A stretch of DNA of 64,000 nt. Source: Chachezhania antarctica (GTDB lineage Bacteria > Pseudomonadota > Alphaproteobacteria > Rhodobacterales > Rhodobacteraceae). The stretch covers positions 125,123-189,122 of the forward strand of contig NZ_QZEX01000005.1 of NCBI RefSeq assembly GCF_003646465.1, read 5' to 3'. The notes beneath the pieces were generated by a model. It saw nothing but the letters and a program-made list of their open reading frames with translations, was not told where the DNA came from and did no database searches. Positions 1 through 9,541 of the stretch are shown here, one piece after another; the first letter of the stretch is position 1, and each line of letters starts with the position of its first letter. The position numbers and the translations under genes are program-made.

Positions 1-15
1 AACCGCAAGGGATAG
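1..15 (+). CDS. 3' end of an upstream gene (partial)
   Basis: The first five codons read Asn-Arg-Lys-Gly-stop in the same direction as the MerR-family gene that starts 9 bases later. In many alphaproteobacteria the gene just upstream of this MerR gene is ihfA, and a basic C-terminus fits that, but five codons cannot prove identity. Confidence 0.35.
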   Translation, partial: NRKG

Positions 16-24
16 GACGTACAC

Positions 25-1863
25 ATGGCCAAATCGCCGGATGCTTTCCGCACCATCAGTGAAGTGGCGGAATGGCTGGGCGTTCAGGCCCACGTGCTGC
101 GATTCTGGGAAGGCAAGTTCCCGCAGATCCGCCCCGTGAAGCGCGCGGGCGGACGCCGCTACTACCGTCCGGCCGACATGGCGCTGCTGGGTGGCATCAA
201 GGTCCTGCTGCACGACGACGGGCAGACCATCAAGGACGTCCAGAAGATGCTCCGCGAGGATGGCGTGGACGCGGTAACCGCCAAGTCACCGCCCGTCGAC
301 GCACCGGCGGCGACGACAAGCATCAAGACCGACGCGGACGAGACGCCCTCTAAGGCCACCGCTGCGCCGACGAAGGACGATCCGCAGATCTCCTTCGATC
401 TGGGTCCGTCGGACATGGAGGTCCGGCCCCCGGACACCGAGGCGCCGAACAAGGACCTGCCCCCGCCCATCGCAAGCACCGAGCGGCCCGCAGGCGAACA
501 GGACGACATGGAAGCCGAGGCCAAGGTGCCCGCAGCGCCTGCCCGCAAGGCCACCAAGGCAACGGACAAAGAGGCGGACACCCCTGCCCCGGAGGACCTG
601 GCCGCTACGCCGGAGACCTCGGAGCCTGAACCGGCGGATATGCCTGAGCCAGAAGCCCAGCCGCTGGAAGCTGCCGAAACAGCGTCGGACGACGCGCCCC
701 AGCCCGACCCGGACCTTCAGGACATGGCCGAGACGGAATCGCCGGAAACGGTGCCCGAACCTCTGGACACCGCCAAAGCGGCGATGCCGGATGCGGATGC
801 CGCCCCCGCGGCCCGGGACGTGGACGAGCCCGAAACCCCGGATGCCGTGCCAGAACATCTGGACACGGCCTATGGCGGGATGCCGGATGCGGAGCCTTCG
901 GCCGAACCCCGGGACACAGCCGAAGCGGACCCGTCGGAACCCGCAGATCGGGACTTGGACCCGTTGGAATCACCGGAATTCATGCCCGAACCCCTGGACA
1001 CCGCCGACGCGGGGATGCCGGATATCGATGCGCCGGATCCAGCGGAACCGGTCGCACCGGAGGCGGACGACACCACAAAAGACGCAATGCCGGCGGAAGA
1101 TCTGCCGACCGAGGATGCGACGGAACAGGACCTCGACGATGTGGAAGGTGGCGAACCGCCTGCCCCCGAGACTGACGAGGCCAAGCCCGAAGCGTCCGAA
1201 GACGCTACGGACGACGAGAACCCGGCGCCACTCCCCCTGGCCGCCCGCACCAGGGATCCCGTGGATCTTGACGCCATCGAGGCCCCGCCGGGTGACGCCG
1301 AACCGGAGGTGCCGGAAGAGCTTCTGAGCGACGAACCGGGCGAAGTGGACCTGGAAGAAGCCCTCTCCGCCGAACCAGCCGATGCGGCGCAGGATGACGA
1401 GGAGATCGACGTCCCCCCCAGTGACGCGGAGCCGGACATGCCCGAGGAGCTTCTGAGCGACGATCTGGGCGAGGTCGATCCGGAGGAGACCCTCTCCGCC
1501 GAACCAGCCGATACCGCGCAGGACGGCGAAGAGATCGACGTACCGCCCGGTGACGCCGAACCGGACGTGCCCGACGAGCTTCTGAGCGACGATCTGGGCG
1601 AAGTGGACCCGGCAGAGGCCCTTGCCGCCGACACGCTCGACCAGGCGCCCGCAGCCAGCACACCTGCCGCCCGCACGCCGGCGGGCCCGGACAGTGCAGA
1701 CCTTCTTGCCGCTCTTCTGAACGAGCTCCAGCCCTCGCCCGGCGCAATTTCGAAACTGGCCGCAATCCGCGACCTGACCGCGCTGCCCGCCGATGAACTG
1801 GCCCCTCTGGTACAATCCCTGCGAGCATGGGTGGAACGCGCCCGCCCACCGGCCGGGTACTGA
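25..1863 (+). CDS. MerR-family transcriptional regulator with long acidic repeat tail
   Basis: 612 aa. Residues ~10-77 form a MerR-type winged helix-turn-helix DNA-binding domain ([18 protein letters not shown], then a wing with [10 protein letters not shown]). Residues ~80-550 are low-complexity and rich in Asp, Glu, Pro and Ala, with two sets of internal repeats: three copies of a PE[10 protein letters not shown]3-MPD unit (about nt 735-1032) and three 43-residue copies around [15 protein letters not shown] (residues 418-540). A compact C-terminus ([11 protein letters not shown] onwards) looks folded. The family in Rhodobacterales normally follows ihfA and has a shorter variable linker. The ligand is unknown and no metal-binding cysteines are visible. 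AGGA lies upstream of the ATG. The role as a transcriptional regulator is by family only. Confidence 0.85.
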   Translation: MAKSPDAFRTISEVAEWLGVQAHVLRFWEGKFPQIRPVKRAGGRRYYRPADMALLGGIKVLLHDDGQTIKDVQKMLREDGVDAVTAKSPPVDAPAATTSIKTDADETPSKATAAPTKDDPQISFDLGPSDMEVRPPDTEAPNKDLPPPIASTERPAGEQDDMEAEAKVPAAPARKATKATDKEADTPAPEDLAATPETSEPEPADMPEPEAQPLEAAETASDDAPQPDPDLQDMAETESPETVPEPLDTAKAAMPDADAAPAARDVDEPETPDAVPEHLDTAYGGMPDAEPSAEPRDTAEADPSEPADRDLDPLESPEFMPEPLDTADAGMPDIDAPDPAEPVAPEADDTTKDAMPAEDLPTEDATEQDLDDVEGGEPPAPETDEAKPEASEDATDDENPAPLPLAARTRDPVDLDAIEAPPGDAEPEVPEELLSDEPGEVDLEEALSAEPADAAQDDEEIDVPPSDAEPDMPEELLSDDLGEVDPEETLSAEPADTAQDGEEIDVPPGDAEPDVPDELLSDDLGEVDPAEALAADTLDQAPAASTPAARTPAGPDSADLLAALLNELQPSPGAISKLAAIRDLTALPADELAPLVQSLRAWVERARPPAGY

Positions 1864-1906
1864 GACCGGGGCGGAAAATGGTGCGCGATTCCGCGGGGAT
1901 TTCCCC

Positions 1907-1934
1907 TTGCCCCCGCTTTCAAAACGGGTATGTA
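1907..1934 (+). promoter_or_regulatory. Candidate promoter of tRNA-Pro
   Basis: TTGCCC at 1907-1912 and TATGTA at 1929-1934 are separated by 16 bases. The second box ends 11 bases before the mature tRNA, which fits a short 5' leader. Inferred from consensus and position only. Confidence 0.4.
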
Positions 1935-1945
1935 GACCTCCACGT

Positions 1946-2022
1946 CGGGCTATGGCGCAGCCTGGTAGCGCGTCCGTCTGGGGGACGGAAGGTCGCAGGT
2001 TCGAGTCCTGCTAGCCCGACCA
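1946..2022 (+). tRNA. tRNA-Pro (anticodon GGG)
   Basis: 77 nt including an encoded CCA. The acceptor stem pairs CGGGCTA with TAGCCCG. The anticodon stem TCCGT/ACGGA closes the loop CTGGGGG, giving anticodon GGG. The T arm contains GGTTCGAGTCC. All canonical elements are present. Confidence 0.97.
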
Positions 2023-2081
2023 TTCACGCTACCCTTCCCCGGCCGATCGAACCGCCACCAGATGGAGCGAATTGATCCGCC

Positions 2082-3170
2082 ATGACCGGGGTCCTTGCCA
2101 ACCAGCAAATCGAAACCATGATCGCGAACGGCCATATCTCGGCCACGCCCGCGATCACGGAACCGCAGATCCAGCCCGCAAGCCTCGATTTGCGGCTGGG
2201 CACGGTCGCCTATCGCATCCGCGCGTCCTTCCTTGCCGGCGCGGGCCACACGGTCGAAGGCCGGTTGGCCGAGTTCGAGATGCACCGCATCGACCTGTCC
2301 GACGGCGCCGTGCTGGAAAAGGGCTGCGTGTACCTCGTGCCCATCGCAGAACATTTGAACCTGCCCGAGACACTGTCGGCCGTGGCGAATGCCAAAAGCT
2401 CCACCGGGCGGCTGGACCTGCTGACGCGGGCCGTCACCGATCACGGTGTCGAATTCGACCGTATCCCCGCGGGCTATTCCGGGCCGCTCTATGCCGAGAT
2501 CTGCCCGCGGTCGTTTTCCGTCCTTGTGCGCCCCGGCATGCGCCTGAACCAGATCCGCTTTCGCGAAGGTCAGGCCGTTCTCAGCGATGACGAGCTGACG
2601 ACGCTCCATGCCCAGACGCCACTGGTCGCCAGCAACGGCGACACCAGCGCGCTGATCAAGGACGGTCTGGGCTTTTCCGTCGATCTGAAACCGCAGGCGG
2701 ACGGGTTGGTGGGCTATCGCGCCAAGCCGCATACCGGGGTGATCGATCTGGACCGGATCGGCGCCTATCCCCCGCGGGATTTCTGGGAGGCGATCCGCAC
2801 CGACCGGGAGCGTATCATCCTCGATCCCGGCGCGTTCTACATCCTTGTCAGCCGCGAGGCGGTGCATATCCCGCCGATGTATGCCGCCGAAATGGCGCCC
2901 TACCTGGCGATGGTGGGCGAATTCCGCGTGCACTACGCGGGCTTCTTCGATCCGGGCTTCGGCCATGACGCCGCCGGCGGATCAGGCGCGCGCGGCGTGC
3001 TGGAAGTCCGCTGCCACGAGGCGCCGTTCGTGCTGGAGCACGGCCAGATCGTGGGCCGGCTGGTCTACGAACACATGTCGGAATGCCCGAGCCGGCTCTA
3101 CGGGACGGGCATCGCGTCGAACTACCAGGGCCAGGGCCTGAAACTCGCCAAGCATTTCGCGGCGCCCTAG
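2082..3170 (+). CDS. dcd: 2'-deoxycytidine 5'-triphosphate deaminase (double-domain form)
   Basis: 362 aa, about twice the usual ~190 aa of bacterial Dcd. It converts dCTP to dUTP and so feeds dTMP synthesis. The N-terminal half has the family segment KSSTGR (105-110) followed by EFDRIPAGYSGPLYAEI. The C-terminal half is a second dUTPase/Dcd-like fold with AGFFDPGFG and a conserved LEVRC stretch. This tandem architecture is typical of the alphaproteobacterial form. The gene begins 60 bases after tRNA-Pro. Its stop lies 7 bases from the stop of the convergent basic-protein gene. Confidence 0.93.
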   Translation: MTGVLANQQIETMIANGHISATPAITEPQIQPASLDLRLGTVAYRIRASFLAGAGHTVEGRLAEFEMHRIDLSDGAVLEKGCVYLVPIAEHLNLPETLSAVANAKSSTGRLDLLTRAVTDHGVEFDRIPAGYSGPLYAEICPRSFSVLVRPGMRLNQIRFREGQAVLSDDELTTLHAQTPLVASNGDTSALIKDGLGFSVDLKPQADGLVGYRAKPHTGVIDLDRIGAYPPRDFWEAIRTDRERIILDPGAFYILVSREAVHIPPMYAAEMAPYLAMVGEFRVHYAGFFDPGFGHDAAGGSGARGVLEVRCHEAPFVLEHGQIVGRLVYEHMSECPSRLYGTGIASNYQGQGLKLAKHFAAP

Positions 3171-3177
3171 GGGCAGA

Positions 3178-3780
3178 TCAGCCGTTTGTGCCGTCCGTAT
3201 CGCCGTTCTCCGCCGCGGTCTGGGCGGCCGCTTCGCGCGCGGCCTTGCGGGCACGGCGGGCCTTGCGGCGGGCGCGGATCTCTTCCCGGGTGGGTTGCAC
3301 CTTTTCCCCTTCGGCCGCATCCGCCTGCCCGTCGCCGGCGTGCGCGGCTTCGGCGGCCTCCAGGGCCTTTGCCGCCCTCTTGGCCGCCCGCCGGGCGCGG
3401 CGGACACGGGCGGCTTCTGCCTCGGCCTCTGTATCCGTCGGAGCGTCCTCATCCAGCGCCGGTTCGGACACCAGCGCCGTCTCGGGCGTCGGCGACGGGT
3501 CCGCGGCCGGTGAACGCGGTTCCGGCGCTGCCGCAGGTGGGTCCGCGACAACAGGCCGTTCCGCAACGGCGGGACGTGGCGGCGCCGGCTGCGGCCGGGC
3601 AACCGGCGTCGGTTCGATGTATTTCGGGGCCCGCGTGCGGTCTTCCGCCTCGGACGTGTCCGCCTTGGTCTGCTTGGGGGTCTTCTTCGATCCGTTGAGC
3701 GCGCCCATACCGGCATCCACACCGATATTGACCGCTTTGCGCACGAAGGTGCGCATGATCATGTCCAGCATTCGGCTCAT
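3178..3780 (-). CDS. Hypothetical Ala/Arg/Pro-rich protein
   Basis: 200 aa, no recognised domain. Residues 1-30 (MSRMLDMIMRTFVRKAVNIG) form a short amphipathic, possibly membrane-associated segment. Residues 30-120 are a disordered Pro/Ala linker. Residues 125-190 contain three Ala/Arg-rich stretches such as RRARRAAKRAAKALEAAEA, which could form charged helices or bind nucleic acid. The gene lies downstream of scpB on the same strand after an 80-base gap, a place where related genomes often carry tat genes. No function can be assigned. Confidence 0.65.
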   Translation of the reverse strand: MSRMLDMIMRTFVRKAVNIGVDAGMGALNGSKKTPKQTKADTSEAEDRTRAPKYIEPTPVARPQPAPPRPAVAERPVVADPPAAAPEPRSPAADPSPTPETALVSEPALDEDAPTDTEAEAEAARVRRARRAAKRAAKALEAAEAAHAGDGQADAAEGEKVQPTREEIRARRKARRARKAAREAAAQTAAENGDTDGTNG

Positions 3781-3860
3781 GACGTTACTCCCGGCCTGGT
3801 TGGCCCGTGGTTACCATAAAGACATAGAAAAATCAGGGGACGGGTCGGCGAAAACCTGCG

Positions 3861-4523
3861 TCATTCTTCGAAAAGTTCGCTTTGGCCCCGCCCGGTGACG
3901 CCATCTTCATCATCGGGGCCCGACTCTCCACCATCACCTGCACCGGGCGGCAGCCGGTTGTCCAGAAGCCCTGCGGCGCGAAGCTCCTTCAGCCCCGGCA
4001 GATCGCGGGCGGTTTCCAGCCCGAACTGATCGAGGAATTCCGGCGTCACCACGAAGGTGACCGGCCGGCCCGGGGCCATCTTGCGGCGCCCGAAGCGGAT
4101 CCAGTCGAGCTCAAGCAGCTGGTCGATGGTCCCGCGCGACACGGACACGCCGCGAATCTCCTCGATCTCGGCGCGGGTGACGGGCTGGTGATAGGCGATG
4201 ATGGCCAGCGTTTCGGTGGCGGCGCGGGACAGTTTCCGCATCTCCACCGTTTCCTTCTGCATCAGGAACGACAGGTCGGGCGCCGTGCGGATCGCCCAGG
4301 CCTCCCCCACGCGCTGAACGCGCACGCCCCGGCCCTCGTACCGCTTGCGGACATGCGCCACCGCTTCGGCCGGATCGCAGCCATGGGGCATGCGGCCCGC
4401 CATCTCGCGCAGCGTGATCGGCTCGGCCGAGGCAAAGAGCATGGCTTCGACCATGCGCTCCTGTTCGCCCATGGGCGGCGCCTCGAAGAGGCTGTCGGTC
4501 TCGCGGTCGTCCTCGTCTTTCAC
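3861..4523 (-). CDS. scpB: Segregation and condensation protein B
   Basis: 220 aa. Partner of ScpA and SMC in the bacterial condensin that organises and segregates the chromosome. Two winged-helix domains are recognisable (MVEAMLFASAEPITLREMA near the N-terminus; ETLAIIAYHQPVTRAEIEEIRGV and GRPVTFVVTPEFLDQFGL in the second). The start is taken as GTG at 4523 because it overlaps the scpA stop in the classic GTGA arrangement, and the reading frame upstream of it is only the shadow of scpA. The ~35-residue acidic tail is unstructured. Confidence 0.95.
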   Translation of the reverse strand: MKDEDDRETDSLFEAPPMGEQERMVEAMLFASAEPITLREMAGRMPHGCDPAEAVAHVRKRYEGRGVRVQRVGEAWAIRTAPDLSFLMQKETVEMRKLSRAATETLAIIAYHQPVTRAEIEEIRGVSVSRGTIDQLLELDWIRFGRRKMAPGRPVTFVVTPEFLDQFGLETARDLPGLKELRAAGLLDNRLPPGAGDGGESGPDDEDGVTGRGQSELFEE

Positions 4524-5320
4524 GTCTCGTCGCTCTTTCGGCGCAGTTCGATGGGGGCAAAGCTGTCGGACTGCCGGATTTCCATCTGGCCTTCCTTCAC
4601 CATCTGCAGTGCCGCGGCAAAGGTCGCCGCGGTGGCCGACCGCCGCATGACGGGATCGGTCCGCCACGCCTCGGGCAGGAAGCCATGCAGATCCGTCCAG
4701 TTTCCCCGGAAGCGGATCAGGCCGCGCATCCGGTCCAGCGCCTGTTCCATCGTGTAAACCTTCTCCCGGTCCATCACGAAGGGCCGGAAGTCGTCTCGGG
4801 TCCGGATGCGGGCATAGGCCTGCATCAGGTCCAGAAGTGTGGCGGAATAGCGCACGGTGCGGGTCCGGGCAACCTCCTGCACCTCGCCCCGGGCAAATAC
4901 ATCCCGCCCCAGCCGGTTGCGGGCCATCAGCTGTGCCGCCGCATCGCGCATCGCCTGCAAACGTTCCAGCTGGAACGCCAGGTGAGCGGCCAGTTCCTCG
5001 CCCGATGGTCCGTCTTCCTGCGGGTCGGGCGGCAGCAGCAGGCGGGATTTCAGGTAGGCCAGCCACGCCGCCATCACAAGGTAATCGGCCGCCAGTTCGA
5101 TCCTGAGCGCCTTGGCATGTTCCACGAAGGCCAGGTACTGCTTCGCCAGCGCGAGGATCGAGATCTTGCGCAGGTCCACCTTCTGCGTCCGCGACAGCGT
5201 CAGCAGCACATCCAGCGGGCCTTCAAACCCGTCCACATCGACGATCAACGCTTCGGCCGCGACCCTCTCGGCGACCGAGATGGGCTGCACGTCCTCTTCG
5301 AAATCGTCACCCGCCGTCAC
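4520..5320 (-). CDS. scpA: Segregation and condensation protein A (kleisin)
   Basis: 266 aa, normal for ScpA. It bridges the SMC heads and carries ScpB. The hallmark N-terminus VDVDGFEGPLDVLLTLSRTQKVDL is at ~27-51, followed by YLVMAAWLAYLKSRLLLP. The C-terminal winged helix ends with STATFAAALQMVKEGQMEIRQ-like sequence. The ATG overlaps the nagZ stop by 4 bases (ATGA) and its own stop overlaps the scpB GTG, so the three genes are translationally coupled. Confidence 0.96.
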   Translation of the reverse strand: MTAGDDFEEDVQPISVAERVAAEALIVDVDGFEGPLDVLLTLSRTQKVDLRKISILALAKQYLAFVEHAKALRIELAADYLVMAAWLAYLKSRLLLPPDPQEDGPSGEELAAHLAFQLERLQAMRDAAAQLMARNRLGRDVFARGEVQEVARTRTVRYSATLLDLMQAYARIRTRDDFRPFVMDREKVYTMEQALDRMRGLIRFRGNWTDLHGFLPEAWRTDPVMRRSATAATFAAALQMVKEGQMEIRQSDSFAPIELRRKSDET

Positions 5321-6318
5321 GGTGCCATCTCGTTGTCCAGGGCGGCCAGCTCCGCCTCGGCTTCGGCGATGTCGAAGGGGATGGGATCGTGGCGGGCCGC
5401 GATGGCCCGGTCGGCGCGCGCCTGTGCCTTGGCCGTCATCCGGCCCGCGGCCTGCGCGACGGTCATGCGGTCCTCAAGCGGCGCATTGCAGTAAAGCGCG
5501 ATATCGCAGCCCGCCCTAAGCGAGCCTTCGGTGATCTCGGCCAGCGACCCCTGCAGCGCGTCCATGCCCAGATCGTCCGTCATGATCAGCCCGTCAAAGC
5601 CGATGTCGTGGCGGATCACCTCCATCACCGCGGGCGAAAGCGTGGCGGGGCTGTCGTCGAGCGCATCGAACACGACATGGGCCGTCATCCCCAGCGGCAT
5701 GTCGTTCAGCGCGCGGAAGGGCGCGAAATCGATATCGCTCAACTCCTCCAGCGCGGTGCGGACGCGGGGCAGTTCCTTGTGGCTGTCGGCACGCGCCCGG
5801 CCATGGCCCGGCATGTGCTTGACCACCGGCAGAACGCCCCCGTCCAGATGCGCCTGCGCCATCGCGCGGCCAAGGGTGATCACGGCCTCGGGCGTTTCGC
5901 CGTAGCAGCGGTTGTACAGGAACGGGTGGGTGTCGGATTGCGCCACGTCGATCAGCGGCACGCAGTTGCTGTCGATCCCCAGCTCGCGCAGTTCATGGGC
6001 GATCATACGGCCGCGCAGGTAGAAGATCCGTTCCGCCCGGTCGCCCGCAAACACGGCCTGGTCCAGCGGCGGCGCCCATTCGCGCCCCAGCGGCGGGCGC
6101 AGCCGCTGCACGCGGCCGCCCTCCTGGTCGATGGTGATGACGGCATCGCGGCCCACGGCCTCGCGCATGTCGCCACACAACGCGCGGATCTGGTCCGCGC
6201 TGTCGATATTGCGGGCAAACAGGATAAAGCCCCAGGGGTCGGCCTCCCGGAAGATGGCCTTTTCGTCGGGGGTCAGCCGAAGCCCGTCGGCATCAAGGAT
6301 CGTCGCACCATGTGTCAT
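5317..6318 (-). CDS. nagZ: Beta-N-acetylhexosaminidase, glycoside hydrolase family 3
   Basis: 333 aa, typical of cytoplasmic NagZ, which removes GlcNAc from imported anhydro-muropeptides during peptidoglycan recycling. DQEGGRVQR is at 64-72. The substrate-binding motif KHMPGHG is at 167-173 with the catalytic His at 180. The nucleophile is in MTDDLGMDA, Asp ~248. There is no signal peptide. It starts 15 bases after the SPOR gene and overlaps scpA, a conserved Rhodobacterales order. Confidence 0.95.
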   Translation of the reverse strand: MTHGATILDADGLRLTPDEKAIFREADPWGFILFARNIDSADQIRALCGDMREAVGRDAVITIDQEGGRVQRLRPPLGREWAPPLDQAVFAGDRAERIFYLRGRMIAHELRELGIDSNCVPLIDVAQSDTHPFLYNRCYGETPEAVITLGRAMAQAHLDGGVLPVVKHMPGHGRARADSHKELPRVRTALEELSDIDFAPFRALNDMPLGMTAHVVFDALDDSPATLSPAVMEVIRHDIGFDGLIMTDDLGMDALQGSLAEITEGSLRAGCDIALYCNAPLEDRMTVAQAAGRMTAKAQARADRAIAARHDPIPFDIAEAEAELAALDNEMAP

Positions 6319-6333
6319 GCAGGGCTTATAGCC

Positions 6334-7608
6334 CTAACGCGCGGTCACGGGAATACAGGCCGCGCCTTCCGCGACCATGGCCGAACAGAAACGCCGCGCG
6401 GCGCTCAGATCGTCAAAGCCCATGGCGCGCAGGCGATAGAACGTGCGCCCACCGGATTCCGCCTTCTGGATCACCCGGCCCTTGCCTTCCAGGTAGTCGC
6501 CGTAGCGGGCATTCAGCCGGTCCCATTCGGCGCGCGCAACCTCGGGGCTTTCAAAGGCGCCCAGCTGCACAAGCCGCGTGCCCGGCGTGATGGCCGAGGC
6601 CGCCACGTCCACGGGCCCGGCCGATGCCAGCGCCGCGTCGATGGCCGTGGGCCCTGAGGTGGCCTCACCTGTCACCAGCGTCGCGGGACGCACGCGCGGG
6701 CGCACGCTGTTGGCGATGCCCGGCACAGCCGCCGGCACGACCTTGAAATCGGAGACGTCCGCGGCATCCGCAACCGCGTTCTCGGGTTCGGGCGGCGTGA
6801 CGCCGGTCAGCTCGGCCACCACCATGTCGATGGCCTGTGCCTGGGTTATCTCGACCGGCTCCGGCTCGACAACCGGCGGCGGCGGTGCTGTCGCGGCGTC
6901 CACGGCGGCGGTCAGTTCGGCGGTCGGCAGGTCTTCGTCTGTCAGCGAGGTCGGCGGCGGCGCCAGAACCAGCCGGTCGGCGGTCGGGGCGGCGATCCCT
7001 TCGGCAGCGACCGAATTCACCGCCAGCCCCTGATGGTCCATCGGTTGGCCGCCCGGCTCTTCGGGCGCCTCGCGCATCGTCCCTTCCAGCGCGCGCACGA
7101 CGGGGATGCCAGACACGTCGCGCGTCATCACGTTGTAGCCCCAGATGGCGACGGCACCGATCAAGCCCAGCGACAGCATGCCGCCCGCGATATTGGCCAG
7201 CCCGCCAAGGCTGGGCAGGCGCAGCGGCGCAACCTCGGGCTCTTCGCCATAGGTTTCGGCCTCGTCGTACCCGGTCTCGTCGTAGTCGGGCTCGGCGTAT
7301 TGGGGCTCGGCATAGCTGGACTGGTAATGCGGCTGGCGGTATTGCGGCTGGCGATACCCCTGATCGGGCTCCGAATATGGCGGCGGCGCAGGTGGAACCG
7401 GCCGCGGCGCGTAAACCGGTTCGGGCAACTCGGCATAGCGCTGTTCGTGCGCATCAAAGCTCGAATCAGCCGGACGGGTCCTGTAGGACCGCGCGCCCGG
7501 CGATGATTGTGGTCTGAAATCGGGATGATGAACCTTGCCCGAATCGGGCCGCAGGAATCTATCTGAAAGTCGCGGTCCCTCCGGGGCCGCGCTGTGATGT
7601 ACCGCCAT
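6334..7608 (-). CDS. SPOR-domain cell-division/envelope protein
   Basis: 424 aa from the ATG at 7608, preceded by GAGG at good spacing. A Pro/Tyr/Gln-rich cytoplasmic region is followed by one transmembrane helix near residue 150 (IAGGMLSLGLIGAVAIWGY), a periplasmic Ala/Pro/Glu linker, and a C-terminal SPOR domain beginning VQLGAFESPEVARAEW. SPOR domains bind denuded glycan strands at the division septum. Position between argS and nagZ is conserved in the order. The exact cell-biological role is unknown. Confidence 0.9.
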   Translation of the reverse strand: MAVHHSAAPEGPRLSDRFLRPDSGKVHHPDFRPQSSPGARSYRTRPADSSFDAHEQRYAELPEPVYAPRPVPPAPPPYSEPDQGYRQPQYRQPHYQSSYAEPQYAEPDYDETGYDEAETYGEEPEVAPLRLPSLGGLANIAGGMLSLGLIGAVAIWGYNVMTRDVSGIPVVRALEGTMREAPEEPGGQPMDHQGLAVNSVAAEGIAAPTADRLVLAPPPTSLTDEDLPTAELTAAVDAATAPPPPVVEPEPVEITQAQAIDMVVAELTGVTPPEPENAVADAADVSDFKVVPAAVPGIANSVRPRVRPATLVTGEATSGPTAIDAALASAGPVDVAASAITPGTRLVQLGAFESPEVARAEWDRLNARYGDYLEGKGRVIQKAESGGRTFYRLRAMGFDDLSAARRFCSAMVAEGAACIPVTAR

Positions 7609-7707
7609 GTCCGCCTCATCGCCCAACGCGCCGCCCGGGGGCGTTGCATCGGATCGTTTTTCGTTTCGGTTGTTACTGCCCGGATGACCGGAGGTCGTCT
7701 TCCGACG

Positions 7708-9456
7708 TCACATTTCCTGCGCCGGTTCGACTCCAAGAATAGCAAGACCCGAGGAAATCACAACGGAAACGGCACGAGCGAGCGCCAATTTCGCTTGACT
7801 TGTGGCCATATCGCCCTCCTGCACGAATCGAAGGCTATGGACATCGTTGCCGAGGTTCCACAGACCGTGGAAATCCCCTGCCAATTCATACAGGTAGAAG
7901 GCAATGCGGTGCGGCTCGTGGGTGCGTGCGGCGATCTCGACCAACCGTGGCCATTCGGCCAGTTTTCCGATCAAGGCAAGCTCGGCCTCGTGGTCCAGCT
8001 TCGACAGATCGGCGCCGGCCAGAACGCTGTCCTGCGTGTCGACCCCGGCCTCCCCCGCCTTCCGCAGAACGCTCGCGACCCGGGCCGAGGCATATTGCAC
8101 GTAGAACACCGGGTTCTCGCGGCTCTGCTCCGTCACCTTGTCGAAGTCGAAATCCAGGTGCGCATCGTTCCGGCGGGTCAGCATGACAAAGCGCGTCACG
8201 TCGGCGCCCACCTGTTCGATCACGTCATGCAGCGTGATGAACGTGCCCGCCCGCTTCGACATCTTGAACGGCTCGCCGTTCTTGAACAGCTTCACCAGCT
8301 GGGTGAGCTTGATGTCGAATTCGACCGCGTCGCCGCCCAGGGCCGCGACGATGGCCTTCATCCGCTTGACGTAACCGCCATGATCGGCGCCGAAGACGTC
8401 GATGATCAGGTCATAACCGCGTTTGACCTTGTCATAGTGATAGGCCAGGTCCGGCGCGAAATAGGTCCACCCGCCATCGGATTTCTGCACCGGGCGGTCG
8501 ACATCGTCGCCGTAATCGGTGGACCGGAACAGAAGCTGCTCGCGCGGTTCCCAATCCTCGTCCGGGGCCTTGCCCTTCGGCGGCGGCAGCGTGCCGGTGT
8601 AAAGCAGCTCCTTGCCCTTCAGCTCTTCCAGCGTCTTCTCGATCTTGCCGCTGTCGTAATAGCTCTTTTCCGAGGTGAAGACGTCCATCTTCACGCCCAG
8701 CAGCGCCAGGTCGGCCCGGATCCCGTCCATCATCAGGTCGGAGACGATATCCCGGATCGGGACCAGCCACTCGGCTTCCGGCTTGTCCATCAGGCTGTCG
8801 CCGAACCGGTCCTTCAGCGCCTGCCCCACGGGGATCAGGTAATCGCCCGGATACAGCCCGGCCTCGATCCGGGGTTCCTGGCCATTGGCCTCGCGGTAGC
8901 GCTCATAGGCGGACCGCGCCAGCACATCGACCTGCGCGCCGCCATCGTTGACCCAGTACTCACGGGTGACATCGTAGCCCACGAAATCCAGCAAGCCCGC
9001 CAGCGCATCCCCGAACACGGCGCCGCGGCAATGGCCCACATGCAGCGGGCCGGTCGGGTTGGCCGACACGAATTCCACGTTAGCCGTCTTGCCCTTGCCC
9101 AGCTCGGACCGCCCATAGACGGTCCCGGCCTCAAGGATCTGGCCCACCAACGTCTGGAACACCCCCGGCGCCAGCCGCAGGTTGACGAACCCCGGGCCCG
9201 CCACTTCGGCGGCGGCGATACGATCGTCCTCGACCAGTTTTGCCACCAGCGTCTCGGCAATATCGCGCGGCTTCATCTTCGCGGGCTTGGCCAGCACCAT
9301 CGCGGCATTGGTGGCCATGTCGCCATGGGCCGGATCGCGCGGCGCCTCGACGGTGACATTTGCGAACCCCACGCCCTCGCGCGGCAGATCGCCGGCCTCC
9401 TGCATGGCGGCCAGAGTGGCGATCACAAGCTCGCGAATGTCGGTAAACAGGTTCAT
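7708..9456 (-). CDS. argS: Arginyl-tRNA synthetase
   Basis: 582 aa class I synthetase that charges tRNA-Arg. The HIGH-equivalent HVGH is at 139-142 in NPTGPLHVGHCRGA. The KMSKS-equivalent is KMSKRAGTF. The C-terminus is the anticodon-binding alpha-helical domain. The ATG at 9456 is chosen because MNLFTDIREL matches the family N-terminus; the frame upstream runs through repeat DNA. Likely first gene of the argS-SPOR-nagZ-scpA-scpB run. Confidence 0.97.
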   Translation of the reverse strand: MNLFTDIRELVIATLAAMQEAGDLPREGVGFANVTVEAPRDPAHGDMATNAAMVLAKPAKMKPRDIAETLVAKLVEDDRIAAAEVAGPGFVNLRLAPGVFQTLVGQILEAGTVYGRSELGKGKTANVEFVSANPTGPLHVGHCRGAVFGDALAGLLDFVGYDVTREYWVNDGGAQVDVLARSAYERYREANGQEPRIEAGLYPGDYLIPVGQALKDRFGDSLMDKPEAEWLVPIRDIVSDLMMDGIRADLALLGVKMDVFTSEKSYYDSGKIEKTLEELKGKELLYTGTLPPPKGKAPDEDWEPREQLLFRSTDYGDDVDRPVQKSDGGWTYFAPDLAYHYDKVKRGYDLIIDVFGADHGGYVKRMKAIVAALGGDAVEFDIKLTQLVKLFKNGEPFKMSKRAGTFITLHDVIEQVGADVTRFVMLTRRNDAHLDFDFDKVTEQSRENPVFYVQYASARVASVLRKAGEAGVDTQDSVLAGADLSKLDHEAELALIGKLAEWPRLVEIAARTHEPHRIAFYLYELAGDFHGLWNLGNDVHSLRFVQEGDMATSQAKLALARAVSVVISSGLAILGVEPAQEM

Positions 9457-9541
9457 GTCAGGGGCCCTTTGTAACCGGCGCGGGTTTAGCATCTGCCCGC
9501 GAGACGTCAATGCACAGCGTTTTCTTGCGGCACCGTGGTAC

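Noticed and set aside
870-1943. 357-codon Ser-rich frame antisense to the MerR gene
   Set aside because: Low-complexity shadow of the acidic repeats and it would run through the tRNA-Pro promoter region.
4524-5066. Long N-terminal extension of ScpB
   Set aside because: The 181 upstream codons are the out-of-frame shadow of scpA; the GTG at 4523 matches the family start.
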